Below, piece after piece: positions 18,063 through 25,904 of a DNA stretch of 64,000 nt. Numbering within the stretch: position 1 is the stretch's first letter; each line of letters starts with the position of its first letter. The position numbers were made by a program, and so were the translations under genes. Location of the stretch: contig NZ_JACYVI010000011.1 in assembly GCF_014842265.1 (NCBI RefSeq), positions 124,001 through 188,000 of the forward strand. Direction: 5' to 3'. Source of the stretch: Pseudomonas sp. CFBP 13711. Lineage in GTDB: Bacteria > Pseudomonadota > Gammaproteobacteria > Pseudomonadales > Pseudomonadaceae. The notes under the pieces are model-generated. The model was given only the letters and a program-made list of their open reading frames with translations. It had not been told where the DNA came from and searched no databases.

Positions 18063-18271
18063 GATCTGGCGTCCTTCTCTCTCTCTCGCACTGGCAGGAG
18101 ACTGGCTCCTGCCCGGTTCAAACTGAAGACAGAAGCCCAAGATAGGGACCGCGCCGATGCTTTCAAGAGGAGGTGGTGCCCTGTCATGCTTTCAGGCAGA
18201 TGATGGCCAAGTGCAGGGGCTGTGCGGGGGAACTTACGAATAATGACAAGGGGAAGAGGAAATACAGCGGC

Positions 18272-18285
18272 GACTGACGTCAGTC
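18272..18285. other. 14-bp perfect palindrome
   Basis: GACTGACGTCAGTC lies inside a longer imperfect GCGGCG/CGCCGC hairpin, 44 bp downstream of the small gene ending at 18329 and upstream of the PsiE gene. It may be a weak terminator or an operator; no T tract follows. Confidence 0.3.
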
Positions 18286-18328
18286 AGCGCCGCCAAACGC
18301 TGATATCAAGCTCGGTTCAACGCCTGAT

Positions 18329-18490
18329 TCACGCCTGTTCGTCTTGCTCTGCAGCATCATCGTCGTGCTTGAGCGCGGGCTTCATGCCTGGCTGCGGCGC
18401 GTGCACGGCATCCGGTGCGACTTCTTCGCCGTGGTTCTTCTTTTCTTGCTGGACTTTTTTGTCGTGGGCGACGTTGCGTGGATCGGTCAT
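18329..18490 (-). CDS. Small hydrophilic hypothetical protein
   Basis: A 53-residue, highly charged protein (many Lys, Asp, Glu, His and Gln) with no hydrophobic segment, ending DDDAAEQDEQA. AAGGA is correctly spaced before the ATG at 18490, which supports translation. I recall similar small acidic proteins as conserved hypotheticals in Pseudomonas, but no function. It stands alone between the PsiE gene and the GGDEF/EAL gene, both on the same strand. Confidence 0.62.
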   Translation of the reverse strand: MTDPRNVAHDKKVQQEKKNHGEEVAPDAVHAPQPGMKPALKHDDDAAEQDEQA

Positions 18491-18687
18491 GGGAATTCCT
18501 TGATCTGGCAGATGATTCGAATGCTCGCCGACGCGACACGTTGGCCGTGAGCGTCGGGGCAAGATTTGGAGTCAAGGCCGGCGCCAGCGTTCAGTGCATT
18601 TCAAACCGCACTGACTGAGCCGCGCCGACTGGCCCGCGAAGACCCGGAAGCGCAGACGCTATGACCCGCGCACATGCCGACGATGCC

Positions 18688-20271
18688 TCAGCCTGCCAGC
18701 TGGGCAAACGATGAGTGGTTGTAGCAGAACAGACTCGAAGCAGGCTTCGGGCGGCCGTAGAGGTAGCCCTGGGCATAATCGCATCCGCTGTTGGCCAGCC
18801 AGGACGGCAGATGGGGCAGGTGGAACTCCTCGACGCCTTCGGCCGTGACCTGCATTTTCAGGCTGCGCGCCATGCCCAGGATGGCTTCGACCATGGGCAG
18901 GTGATCGGTTTGCCCGGGTTCAAAGAACGACCGGTCTATTTTGATCTTGTCGATGGACAGGCGGGTCAGGTGATACAGGCTGGAATAACCGATACCGAAG
19001 TCATCCAGCGCCACCGTAATGCCGTGGTCGTGCAATTTGCTCAGGTTCTGCCGCGCCACGTCCAGATTGCCGACCAGGGCTTCCTCGGTGATTTCGACTT
19101 CGAAGCGGTGAAACGCAAACTGCTCTCGCCGCAGTTGCTCCAGCAACTGATCGGGAAACAGCGCGTCGGTCACCATGGCGGCGCTGACGTTCATGGACAA
19201 GCGCAGGTGATCGTCCCAACGATTCGCGGCGCGACAGGCTTGGCTGATCAGCGAGCGGGTCATGGCCGGGATCAATCCCAGGCGCTCCAGCACCGGAATG
19301 AAGTCGGCCGGTGTGGCGGTGCTGCCGTCGGGCTTGAGCCAGCGTGCGAGGACTTCAAACCCCACAACCTCCTGAGAAGGGAGCGCCACGATGGGCTGGA
19401 AGTAGGGCACGATTTCGTCTGCTTCAACCGCCCGTCTCAGTGCCAGTTCAAGGTCGGCCTGGGCCCGGCGCTGCTTTTCGTATTCGCTGTCGTAGAAGTT
19501 GTAGGTCGAACGCCCGTCCTTCTTGCCTCGGTACATCGCCGTGTCGGCGCAGTGCAACAACGCCGAAGCCTCCTGTGCGTCGGTCCACGAACGTGCAATG
19601 CCAATGGTGGCGCCCAACGCTGAAGGTTCGACGGCGCCGGACAATGGCGCGCCAAGCCCGGACACAGCCGCCTCGGCGATCTGGCAGAGCTCGGCCTGGT
19701 GTTTGAACGTGAGAAACAGCAGGCAGAACTCATCACCGCCCAGGCGCACCGCCACGCCCCCGTTATCGTCGGCGATGGCTTCGAGCCTGCGCGCTATTTC
19801 CACGAGCACCGTATCGCCGGCGGCGTGACCGTGCTGATCATTGACCGCCTTGAAGTGGTCCAGATCGATAAGCATGACTGCCGCAGGCCGCTTCAAACCG
19901 AGCTGATTGCGAACCATGTCCATGAAGATGCGCCGGTTGATCAGCCCACTGAGCGAGTCATAAGTGGCCAGGGTTTCAGTCTGCGCCTGTGCCTGTTTCA
20001 GTCCGCGGAAGCTGGACTGGGCGTTGGCGATCAGGCGTTTGAGCAGGATGGTCGGGATGATCAACGAGATCAGGGAAAACCCTGTGACAGTGAGGACGAA
20101 TCGCCATCTTTCGGCGTCTTCAAAGTCAGCGTCATAGGGCAAGGCGAGCCAGCGCATCACCCAGGCTTCGAGCTCGAATTCCCACACAATGGAAAGTCCG
20201 ATCACCGTGGACAGCGTGATCAACAGCAGTACAGGCAGGCGACACGGGTTGCGGCGGTGCAGGTCATTCAT
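18688..20271 (-). CDS. Membrane-anchored GGDEF-EAL c-di-GMP signalling protein
   Basis: A 527-residue protein with two membrane segments (about 12-30 and 58-77) enclosing a short periplasmic loop, a GGDEF domain with the intact motif at 178-182, and an EAL domain. The signature is EVL (306-308) instead of EAL, a substitution tolerated in some active phosphodiesterases. Other EAL residues are present: NVSAAMV, EITEEAL, LDDFGIGYSS, DKIKIDRSF and TAEGVE. The GGDEF inhibitory RxxD site is absent. It may be bifunctional or mainly a phosphodiesterase. The start at 20271 is set by GAGG 5 bases upstream. It is divergent from the glutathione peroxidase gene. Confidence 0.92.
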   Translation of the reverse strand: MNDLHRRNPCRLPVLLLITLSTVIGLSIVWEFELEAWVMRWLALPYDADFEDAERWRFVLTVTGFSLISLIIPTILLKRLIANAQSSFRGLKQAQAQTETLATYDSLSGLINRRIFMDMVRNQLGLKRPAAVMLIDLDHFKAVNDQHGHAAGDTVLVEIARRLEAIADDNGGVAVRLGGDEFCLLFLTFKHQAELCQIAEAAVSGLGAPLSGAVEPSALGATIGIARSWTDAQEASALLHCADTAMYRGKKDGRSTYNFYDSEYEKQRRAQADLELALRRAVEADEIVPYFQPIVALPSQEVVGFEVLARWLKPDGSTATPADFIPVLERLGLIPAMTRSLISQACRAANRWDDHLRLSMNVSAAMVTDALFPDQLLEQLRREQFAFHRFEVEITEEALVGNLDVARQNLSKLHDHGITVALDDFGIGYSSLYHLTRLSIDKIKIDRSFFEPGQTDHLPMVEAILGMARSLKMQVTAEGVEEFHLPHLPSWLANSGCDYAQGYLYGRPKPASSLFCYNHSSFAQLAG

Positions 20272-20488
20272 GTCAGGCCTCGCAGGGCCGAGAAAATAAT
20301 ATGTGATGTCAGACTGCCATACTGTCACATAGGTTCTGACCGTTGATCGAAGAATTACGCCCGGGACGCTGAACGGTATCTCCGCTCGACCGGAAACGAG
20401 GAAAGGGCCGAACCATGTTCTGCCTTTCTGACAAAGCCTTGGGAGGAGGGCGAAAAACATCAACGAATCATCGGCCGCATGCTTTAAG

Positions 20489-21097
20489 GTGTCCCTAAAG
20501 GCTGACCGATGGGTTGGTCCAGATATCCCGACCCAGCAAGCAGGAGCCACTCATGACGGATTCTCTGTAGACATCCCCCTCAAGCAAATCGATGGCACGC
20601 CAGTCAACCTGGGCCAGTACAAGGGCAAAGTGTTGCTGGTGGTGAACGTGGCGTCCAAATGCGGGCTGACGCCGCAATACGAAGGGCTTGAAAGCCTGTA
20701 TCAGAGCAAGAAGGACGCCGGACTTGAAGTGCTGGGCTTTCCGGCCAACAACTTCAAGGAACAGGAGCCGGGCAGTGACAGCGACATCCAGTCGTTTTGC
20801 TCGACCACTTATGACGTGCACTTCCCGCTGTTCTCGAAAATCTCGGTCGCCGGCGACGATACGCACCCGCTCTACCGCGAACTGACCGCCGCCCAGCCCG
20901 CTGCCACCGGCGACGGGCCGTTCCGTGAACGCCTCAAGGGCTACGGCATTGAAAGCGGCGCAGGCACCGACGTGCTGTGGAATTTCGAGAAGTTTCTGAT
21001 CGGGCGAGACGGCAAGGTGATCGGGCGCTTTGCCCCAGACGTGACGGCGGACGATCCTCGCCTGACAGCGGCCATTGATGACGCCCTCGCTGTTTAA
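20489..21097 (+). CDS. Glutathione peroxidase, with a frameshift at the natural start
   Basis: The body (from about 20570) is a normal glutathione peroxidase reducing hydroperoxides: active-site cysteine in NVASKCGLTPQYEG, then GFPANNF and the WNFEKFLI tryptophan motif. The start is abnormal. A strong ribosome-binding site (AGGAG, 20542-20546) precedes ATG 20553 by 6 bases, but that frame reads MTDSL and stops at TAG; the domain continues in another frame at DIPLKQIDG. One inserted base would join MTDSL to DIPLKQ, as in homologues. The open frame can be extended upstream only to a GTG at 20489 (used here), giving an unrelated leader. This may be a pseudogene, a sequencing error or an alternative start. 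Confidence 0.75.
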   Translation: MSLKADRWVGPDIPTQQAGATHDGFSVDIPLKQIDGTPVNLGQYKGKVLLVVNVASKCGLTPQYEGLESLYQSKKDAGLEVLGFPANNFKEQEPGSDSDIQSFCSTTYDVHFPLFSKISVAGDDTHPLYRELTAAQPAATGDGPFRERLKGYGIESGAGTDVLWNFEKFLIGRDGKVIGRFAPDVTADDPRLTAAIDDALAV

Positions 21098-21100
21098 AGC

Positions 21101-21724
21101 ATGAACCATCCGCTGTTTGTTTCTCTGGATGGGCCAAAGGGGGTGGGTAAAACCACCCTCCTGGAAGCCGTGACGAAATCTCTGAGGGCTGACCACAAGA
21201 AAGTGATTCGGCTGTGCGAGAGCAAAAGTGACCCCCACCGGGGTGAAACAATGGCGCTCGTCAACCAACTCGTCAGACACCCCGACCGGAATCTGGAGTG
21301 GGAGGTGTGTAAGCGTCTTGCTGACAGCCGTGGCTGGATTTCCCGAAACGTCCTGACGAAGCAGCCCGCCGACAGCATCATCCTCATGGATCGCTGGTAC
21401 CCGTCCGATGCCGCCTTTCGCCGGCTAGTCCCGTTTGCCGAGATCCTGCAGTTGAACATTGACAGGAACGTGCGCGTGCCGGACTTGCACGTCGGGGTGG
21501 TCACTGCGGCGGAGATTTCATGGGGGAGGGCCGCCGCTCGACGCCGTGGGTTGAGCAGTACGGTGATTCACTCACTGGACGAACACGCTGCGTGCACCCA
21601 GGCGTTCGAGCGAGCGGTTTCAGAGAACGGCTGGGTGTTGTGTCGCAATGAAGGGCTGATCGAGGAGGCAACGAAGCAGGTGGTCTCGGAGATTGACAAC
21701 GTGCTTCGAGGGTTTGCGCCGTAG
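21101..21724 (+). CDS. P-loop nucleoside/thymidylate-kinase-like protein
   Basis: A 207-residue protein with a Walker A motif GPKGVGKTT (11-19), a DRWYPSDAAF segment like the substrate-binding DR motif of thymidylate and deoxynucleoside kinases, and a lid-like basic stretch (RAAARRRGLSS). It is not the standard Tmk, whose DRY motif differs. It begins 4 bases after the peroxidase stop, so co-translation is likely, although the ribosome-binding site is weak. The substrate is unknown; a deoxynucleotide salvage role is an inference from the fold. Confidence 0.72.
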   Translation: MNHPLFVSLDGPKGVGKTTLLEAVTKSLRADHKKVIRLCESKSDPHRGETMALVNQLVRHPDRNLEWEVCKRLADSRGWISRNVLTKQPADSIILMDRWYPSDAAFRRLVPFAEILQLNIDRNVRVPDLHVGVVTAAEISWGRAAARRRGLSSTVIHSLDEHAACTQAFERAVSENGWVLCRNEGLIEEATKQVVSEIDNVLRGFAP

Positions 21725-21768
21725 AGCGTGCCCGTTTCAGCGTAATCCGGGAGGCGTGGAGGTGACAG

Positions 21769-21791
21769 GGCGACAGCTTCGCACTGTCGCC
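21769..21791. terminator. Stem-loop downstream of the kinase gene
   Basis: GGCGACAG (21769-21776) and CTGTCGCC (21784-21791) form an 8-bp stem with a 7-nt loop between the convergent kinase and oprD-family genes. There is no long T tract. Confidence 0.5.
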
Positions 21792-21847
21792 TTGACCCGG
21801 ATAACTCGGGGTTAACAAGGCGCACCCCTGAAGTGCGCGACGTCGTC

Positions 21848-23191
21848 TCAAAACAACGAGATGGGGTAGTCGATAATGACCCGGTATTCGTCGGTGTCGC
21901 GCTGCATGTCGGTGCGGAACACGCCTTGGCGAACGGCCGTGCTCAGGCCTTTGGCGGGGCCGGATTGCACCACGTAGGCCAGCGTCGTGTCGCGGGTCCA
22001 TTCCTTGCCGTCGGCGGCAGCGGTCTTGATGTGATCGCCATTGGTATAGACCGTCTTCAGCGACCAGCCCGGGAAGCCCATTCCGGCGAAGTCATAGGCG
22101 TAGCGCAACTGCCAGGCGCGCTCGCCGGCTCGCTGGAATTTACCGGACATGGTTTCCGTCATGAAGTAGCTGGTGGTGCCTGCGCCTTCGTTGAGCCAGA
22201 CGGCATCGCTGCTGCCGTTGACTTGTTGGTAACCCGCAGAAACAGCGTGCGCGCCCAAGGTGTAAGTAAACAGCCCACTGGTCAAACGGCTGTCGACTTT
22301 GCCGCGGGTCACACCGTTGCCGTAATAGCCCGTACTGAAGTAATCAGGGTCATTACCGTTACGGCCATCGGAGCTGTTGTCCCAATGACGAATATCCGAC
22401 GTTAAACGTCCCGGCCCCAACTGAAGACCATATAAGGCACCCAGAAAGTGCTGTTTGTAAAAGTTGCTCAAGTTGGCGTAATAGTATTGCAGAGTCAAAT
22501 CAGGGGTGGCTTTGTATGAACCGCCGCCATACCAGAATTCATGGGAATAAGTGCTGCGCGTGGTATTGATGCCTGGATTGACCGGGTCAAACTTGGCATT
22601 CGACCCCGCGATCGAAAGACCTTCTTCATCGGTTGAACCGCGCTCTTTGACCTTGTCGATACGGCCGGCGGTGAGGGTCAGGTTATCGATCTCCCGCGAC
22701 TCTACCTGGGCACCCTGAAAGGTTTGCCAGACCAGACGATCACTGGCGATCAGGATCGGCAGCTTCGGTTGCAGGGTGCCGTAACGGAACTCGGTTTTCG
22801 ACACCAGAGCCTTGAGGGTCATGCCGACGCTGCTGAAGTCGTCGACCGCACGGCCATCGCCGTCGGTAGGGAAGATGTTGCCCTGACGAGCGCTGCCGGT
22901 GGGGTTGTAGTGCACGCCCTTGCCTGAGTCCAGCTTGATCCCCAGCATGCCCACGGCGTCGACACCAAAACCGACGGGACCCTGGGTGAAGCCGGAGGCG
23001 AAGTTCAGAATAAAGCCCTGGCCCCACTCTTGAGTGTAATTAGGCGCTGCGGCGCCATCGCGGTTATCGGCGTTACTGTAGAAGTTACGAGCCAATAACG
23101 TCGCGTGGCTGTCATCGATTAAACCTGCTGCCATCGCATTGTGAGCGGCCAGCAAGCCGAGAATCCCCGTGGAGTATTTAATCAAGGTCAT
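21848..23191 (-). CDS. OprD-family outer-membrane porin
   Basis: A 447-residue outer-membrane beta-barrel with a signal peptide (about 1-21, ending AMA), alternating beta strands throughout and a terminal phenylalanine (YPISLF) for BAM recognition. It fits the OprD/Occ family (SHATLLARNFY, GFGVDAVGMLGIKLDSG, SLKTVYTNGD). Such porins carry amino acids (OccD) or aromatic and other carboxylates (OccK). It is divergent from the biotin carrier operon, so it could supply the outer-membrane step for that cluster's substrate, but it has its own upstream region of about 435 bp. Confidence 0.93.
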   Translation of the reverse strand: MTLIKYSTGILGLLAAHNAMAAGLIDDSHATLLARNFYSNADNRDGAAAPNYTQEWGQGFILNFASGFTQGPVGFGVDAVGMLGIKLDSGKGVHYNPTGSARQGNIFPTDGDGRAVDDFSSVGMTLKALVSKTEFRYGTLQPKLPILIASDRLVWQTFQGAQVESREIDNLTLTAGRIDKVKERGSTDEEGLSIAGSNAKFDPVNPGINTTRSTYSHEFWYGGGSYKATPDLTLQYYYANLSNFYKQHFLGALYGLQLGPGRLTSDIRHWDNSSDGRNGNDPDYFSTGYYGNGVTRGKVDSRLTSGLFTYTLGAHAVSAGYQQVNGSSDAVWLNEGAGTTSYFMTETMSGKFQRAGERAWQLRYAYDFAGMGFPGWSLKTVYTNGDHIKTAAADGKEWTRDTTLAYVVQSGPAKGLSTAVRQGVFRTDMQRDTDEYRVIIDYPISLF

Positions 23192-23430
23192 GATGCTACC
23201 TAATGCCGTTGCATGAAGTGTGGAATACCGTGCGATTGGCAGTGTTGAGCGTGCGCGGTAGTGCGCAGGAATAACCGATTACGGCGCTGAGTCAGCCCCT
23301 GTTATTAATTGCCCGCCGTTGCAGGCAGCGTTTCCTTTGCGTGATCTGTGTCACGTCTTGCTGTTCTCGGCACAGCGCAAAACTACGCAAAGTTTTAATC
23401 GGCGGGTTAAGACAACTTCGCTCTGGCTGG

Positions 23431-23445
23431 ATAACAAACACTTAT
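23431..23445. promoter_or_regulatory. Variant of the ATAAG-N5-CTTAT operator
   Basis: ATAACAAACACTTAT has the same 15-bp spacing as the three perfect sites with one arm mismatch (ATAAC). It keeps ATA-N9-TAT, the core of Nac binding sites. It lies 59 bp upstream of the perfect site at 23504. Confidence 0.45.
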
Positions 23446-23503
23446 GGATGTGCGTTGTGCATTTAATAAGTGCAGCGCCGTGATGGCCGGTGCAAAAGCG
23501 GTC

Positions 23504-23518
23504 ATAAGTCGGGCTTAT
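23504..23518. promoter_or_regulatory. Operator ATAAG-N5-CTTAT upstream of the carboxylase operon
   Basis: The perfect inverted repeat ATAAG-TCGGG-CTTAT is centred about 116 bp before the BCCP start codon. The same 15-bp pattern occurs at 26695 and 35984, all in front of transcription units of this cluster. It conforms to ATA-N9-TAT, as known for the LysR protein Nac, and a Nac-like gene is at the end of the cluster. Confidence 0.65.
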
Positions 23519-23626
23519 TGCTCCAGTTATAAAGGCTCTTGGCGTGCCACCCGGCAGCCTCGGTACATTGGCGGCAGACCCGAGTCATGACCGCTCGGCC
23601 GAGCGAGCAAGAGGCAGAAAAAAGAG

Positions 23627-24091
23627 ATGGATCAACAGCGCATCAAACAACTGATCGACCTGCTTGCCGAGTCCGATCTGAGCGCACTGACGCTTAGCGA
23701 AGGCGGCACGACGGTCACGCTGAGCCGCCATGCCGGAGCGCCTGTCGCAACGCCCGTCGTCGAAACCACCGCTGTTCAACCAACCGTCGAGCCTGCTGCG
23801 GCGCCCGCAAATGCACCGGCAAACGCCCCGGCAGATGTGAGTCATTCGGAGCCGGTCCGCCAACCGGTGTGTTCGCCGCTGTACGGCGTCCTGCACCTGA
23901 CCCCTTCGCCGGATGAGCCGCCGTTTGTGGCAATCGGTGATGCCGTGACCGCAGGGCAGACCCTGTGCATCGTCGAGGCGATGAAGATGTTTCATCAGGT
24001 CACGGCCATCCGCGCCGGGCAGGTCAACGCGATCCTCGCAGCGGGCGGCACCGAAGTGGAATCCGGTCAGCCGCTGTTCGACCTCATTTAG
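23627..24091 (+). CDS. accB: Biotin carboxyl carrier protein (AccB-like)
   Basis: A 154-residue carrier protein. The N-terminal part resembles AccB (IKQLIDLLAESDLSALTL), followed by an Ala/Pro-rich linker (about 37-80) and a lipoyl/biotinyl domain with the biotinylation motif EAMKM, lysine at 120. It would carry carboxybiotin between a biotin carboxylase and a carboxyltransferase. It is the first gene of an operon with the biotin carboxylase (17-bp gap), a second carrier-like protein and PxpA. No acetyl-CoA carboxyltransferase genes are nearby, so I think this paralogue serves the PxpB/PxpC-type carboxyltransferase of the cluster and not fatty-acid synthesis; that is inference. Confidence 0.9.
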   Translation: MDQQRIKQLIDLLAESDLSALTLSEGGTTVTLSRHAGAPVATPVVETTAVQPTVEPAAAPANAPANAPADVSHSEPVRQPVCSPLYGVLHLTPSPDEPPFVAIGDAVTAGQTLCIVEAMKMFHQVTAIRAGQVNAILAAGGTEVESGQPLFDLI

Positions 24092-24108
24092 CCCCAGGCA
24101 GGTTTCCC

Positions 24109-25464
24109 ATGTTCGACACAGTACTGATCGCCAACCGCGGTGAAATTGCCCTGCGCATTCAGCGCGCGTGCCATGGCCTCGGCTTGAAAACCGTCATGGT
24201 CTATTCCCAGGCCGATGCCCAGGCGTCTTACCTGCAGTATGCCGACGAAGCCTTGTGCATCGGCCCGGCCGCGCCCGGACAGAGCTACCTGAATCAGCAA
24301 GCGATCATCTATGCGGCACAGGCTTCTGGCGCCCAGGCCATCCACCCCGGCTATGGTTTCCTGTCCGAGAACGCGGACTTCAGCGAGCGGGTCGAAGCCG
24401 CCGGGATGACCTTTATCGGGCCGACCGCCACATGCATTCGGCAAATGGGCGACAAGGTGGCGGCCAAGCGTGCCATGCGCAAGGCTGGCGTGCCCTGCGT
24501 TCCGGGGCCTGAAGGCGCGTTGCCGGACGATCCGTTGCTGATCCAGCGCATCGGCGACGAAATCGGTTATCCGGTGATCGTCAAGGCCGCAGGCGGGGGC
24601 GGCGGACGCGGCATGCGCAAGGTCGAGCGCAGTGAGGATCTGCTGCCGGCCGTCAGCGTCACCCGTGAAGAGGCCCGACGGGCCTTCGGCAATCCGGAGC
24701 TGTATATCGAGAAATTCCTCGGCCATCCGCGCCATGTCGAGATCCAGGTGCTGTGCGACAACCACGGCCGGGGCGTGTGGCTGGGCAGCCGCGATTGTTC
24801 GCAACAGCGCCGCCATCAGAAAGTACTCGAGGAGGCGCCGGCGCCGGGTATTGATGCAGCGCTGCTGGCGGCCGTCGGCGAGCGTTGCGTGCGGGCCTGC
24901 CAACAGATCGGCTACCGCGGGGTGGGCACCTTCGAATTCCTGTTCGAAGACGACGAGTTCTATTTCATCGAGATGAATACCCGCTTGCAGGTCGAGCACC
25001 CGGTGACCGAACTGACCACGGGTATCGACATCGTTCAACAGCAACTGCGCATGGCGATGGGGGAACCGCTGACCTTCGAACAGCGCGACATCCACACGCT
25101 GGGTCATGCGCTGGAGTGCCGCATCAACGCCGAGGACCCGCAAACCTTCATTCCCACCCCAGGGCGCGTAACGCGTTGGGAAGTCCCCGGCGGCATGGGC
25201 GTGCGCGTCGATTCCCATGTAACCGCCGGCTACCAGGTGCCCCCGTACTACGACTCCATGATTGCCAAGGTCATCACCCACGGCGCGACCCGCGAGGAAG
25301 CGCTGGCGCGTATGCGCACGGCGCTCTCGCAGCTGCGCATCGAAGGCATCAGCAGTAACGTCGCGCTCCATCGCGACATCCTTCAAGACCCGGATTTCTG
25401 CGCGGGCTCGGTGGACATCCATCATCTGGAACGTTGGCTCAAGGCCCGACGGCAAGCGGAGTAA
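24109..25464 (+). CDS. accC: Biotin carboxylase (AccC-like)
   Basis: A 451-residue biotin carboxylase with the full three-domain layout: N-terminal Rossmann-like domain (LIANRGEIALRI), ATP-grasp domain (IVKAAGGGGGRGMRKV, then RDCSQQRRHQKVLEEAPAP and the metal-binding FIEMNTRLQVEHPVTE) and C-terminal domain. It uses ATP and bicarbonate to carboxylate biotin on the carrier. Length and all visible motifs are normal, so activity is expected. It lies between the biotin carrier and the second carrier-like gene with short gaps of 17 and 5 bp. The symbol marks the family; this is a cluster-specific paralogue, not the housekeeping gene, which should sit elsewhere with accB. Confidence 0.92.
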   Translation: MFDTVLIANRGEIALRIQRACHGLGLKTVMVYSQADAQASYLQYADEALCIGPAAPGQSYLNQQAIIYAAQASGAQAIHPGYGFLSENADFSERVEAAGMTFIGPTATCIRQMGDKVAAKRAMRKAGVPCVPGPEGALPDDPLLIQRIGDEIGYPVIVKAAGGGGGRGMRKVERSEDLLPAVSVTREEARRAFGNPELYIEKFLGHPRHVEIQVLCDNHGRGVWLGSRDCSQQRRHQKVLEEAPAPGIDAALLAAVGERCVRACQQIGYRGVGTFEFLFEDDEFYFIEMNTRLQVEHPVTELTTGIDIVQQQLRMAMGEPLTFEQRDIHTLGHALECRINAEDPQTFIPTPGRVTRWEVPGGMGVRVDSHVTAGYQVPPYYDSMIAKVITHGATREEALARMRTALSQLRIEGISSNVALHRDILQDPDFCAGSVDIHHLERWLKARRQAE

Positions 25465-25469
25465 GCGCG

Positions 25470-25880
25470 ATGCACATCAGCAAGATTCGACAGATCGTGG
25501 AATGGATCAGCAGCGCCAACCTGGCGCAGTTCGAGTTGCACAGCGGCGACTTCAGCTTGCGCCTGACCCGTCCGCTCGATCGCATCGCGTCCGGGGCTGC
25601 GGTGACGGCCCAGGCAGCGGAACCCACTGCGCCCGCGACCCGAATAGGTGCCATGGCCACGGTCTGCGGACGCTTCCTGTCCCGCCATCCCGGCCGCGAC
25701 ACGCCTGAAGTGCAGCCCGGCGATGTGATCGCCGTGGGTACATTGATCGGCTTGATCCAGGTCGGCGACGTTTTGCTGCCGGTCACCGCCACCGCAGCGG
25801 GCACCGTGGAAGCGTTCATGGTCGACGAACAGCAACGGGTCGAGTACGGCACGGCGCTGCTGTCGCTGGTCCACGCATGA
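25470..25880 (+). CDS. BCCP-like protein lacking the biotinyl lysine
   Basis: A 136-residue protein that aligns along its length with the carrier at 23627: an AccB-like N-terminus (ISKIRQIVEWISSANLAQFEL), a short Ala/Pro linker and a lipoyl-like domain (PGDVIAVGTLIGLIQVGDVLLPV). Where the carrier has EAMKM, this has QVGDV, so aspartate 100 replaces the biotinylated lysine and no alternative lysine is nearby; the visible protein has only one lysine, at position 5. It therefore should not carry biotin. A structural, docking or regulatory role in a carboxylase complex is the likely alternative. The gene starts 5 bp after the biotin carboxylase stop. Confidence 0.85.
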   Translation: MHISKIRQIVEWISSANLAQFELHSGDFSLRLTRPLDRIASGAAVTAQAAEPTAPATRIGAMATVCGRFLSRHPGRDTPEVQPGDVIAVGTLIGLIQVGDVLLPVTATAAGTVEAFMVDEQQRVEYGTALLSLVHA

Positions 25881-25904
25881 CAAGCAGGGCATAAGGAGCA
25901 GGGC

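Larger units (their letters stand above)
23192..23626. other. Divergent promoter region of oprD-type porin and carboxylase operon
   Basis: This 435-bp gap has no gene. It holds two sites of the cluster's operator type (23431-23445 and 23504-23518) and locally A/T-rich stretches suited to two divergent promoters. I did not find a convincing sigma-54 promoter here. Confidence 0.5.

Noticed and set aside
23525..23560. TTGGCGTGCC as a sigma-54 -24 element before the biotin carrier operon
   Set aside because: There is no TTGC-type -12 element at the required distance.
24088..25455. A 455-codon minus-strand frame opposite the biotin carboxylase
   Set aside because: Shadow of a fully conserved biotin carboxylase; no recognisable motif. 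The same holds for 12552-13625 (+), 31225-32559 (-) and 6419-7546 (+).
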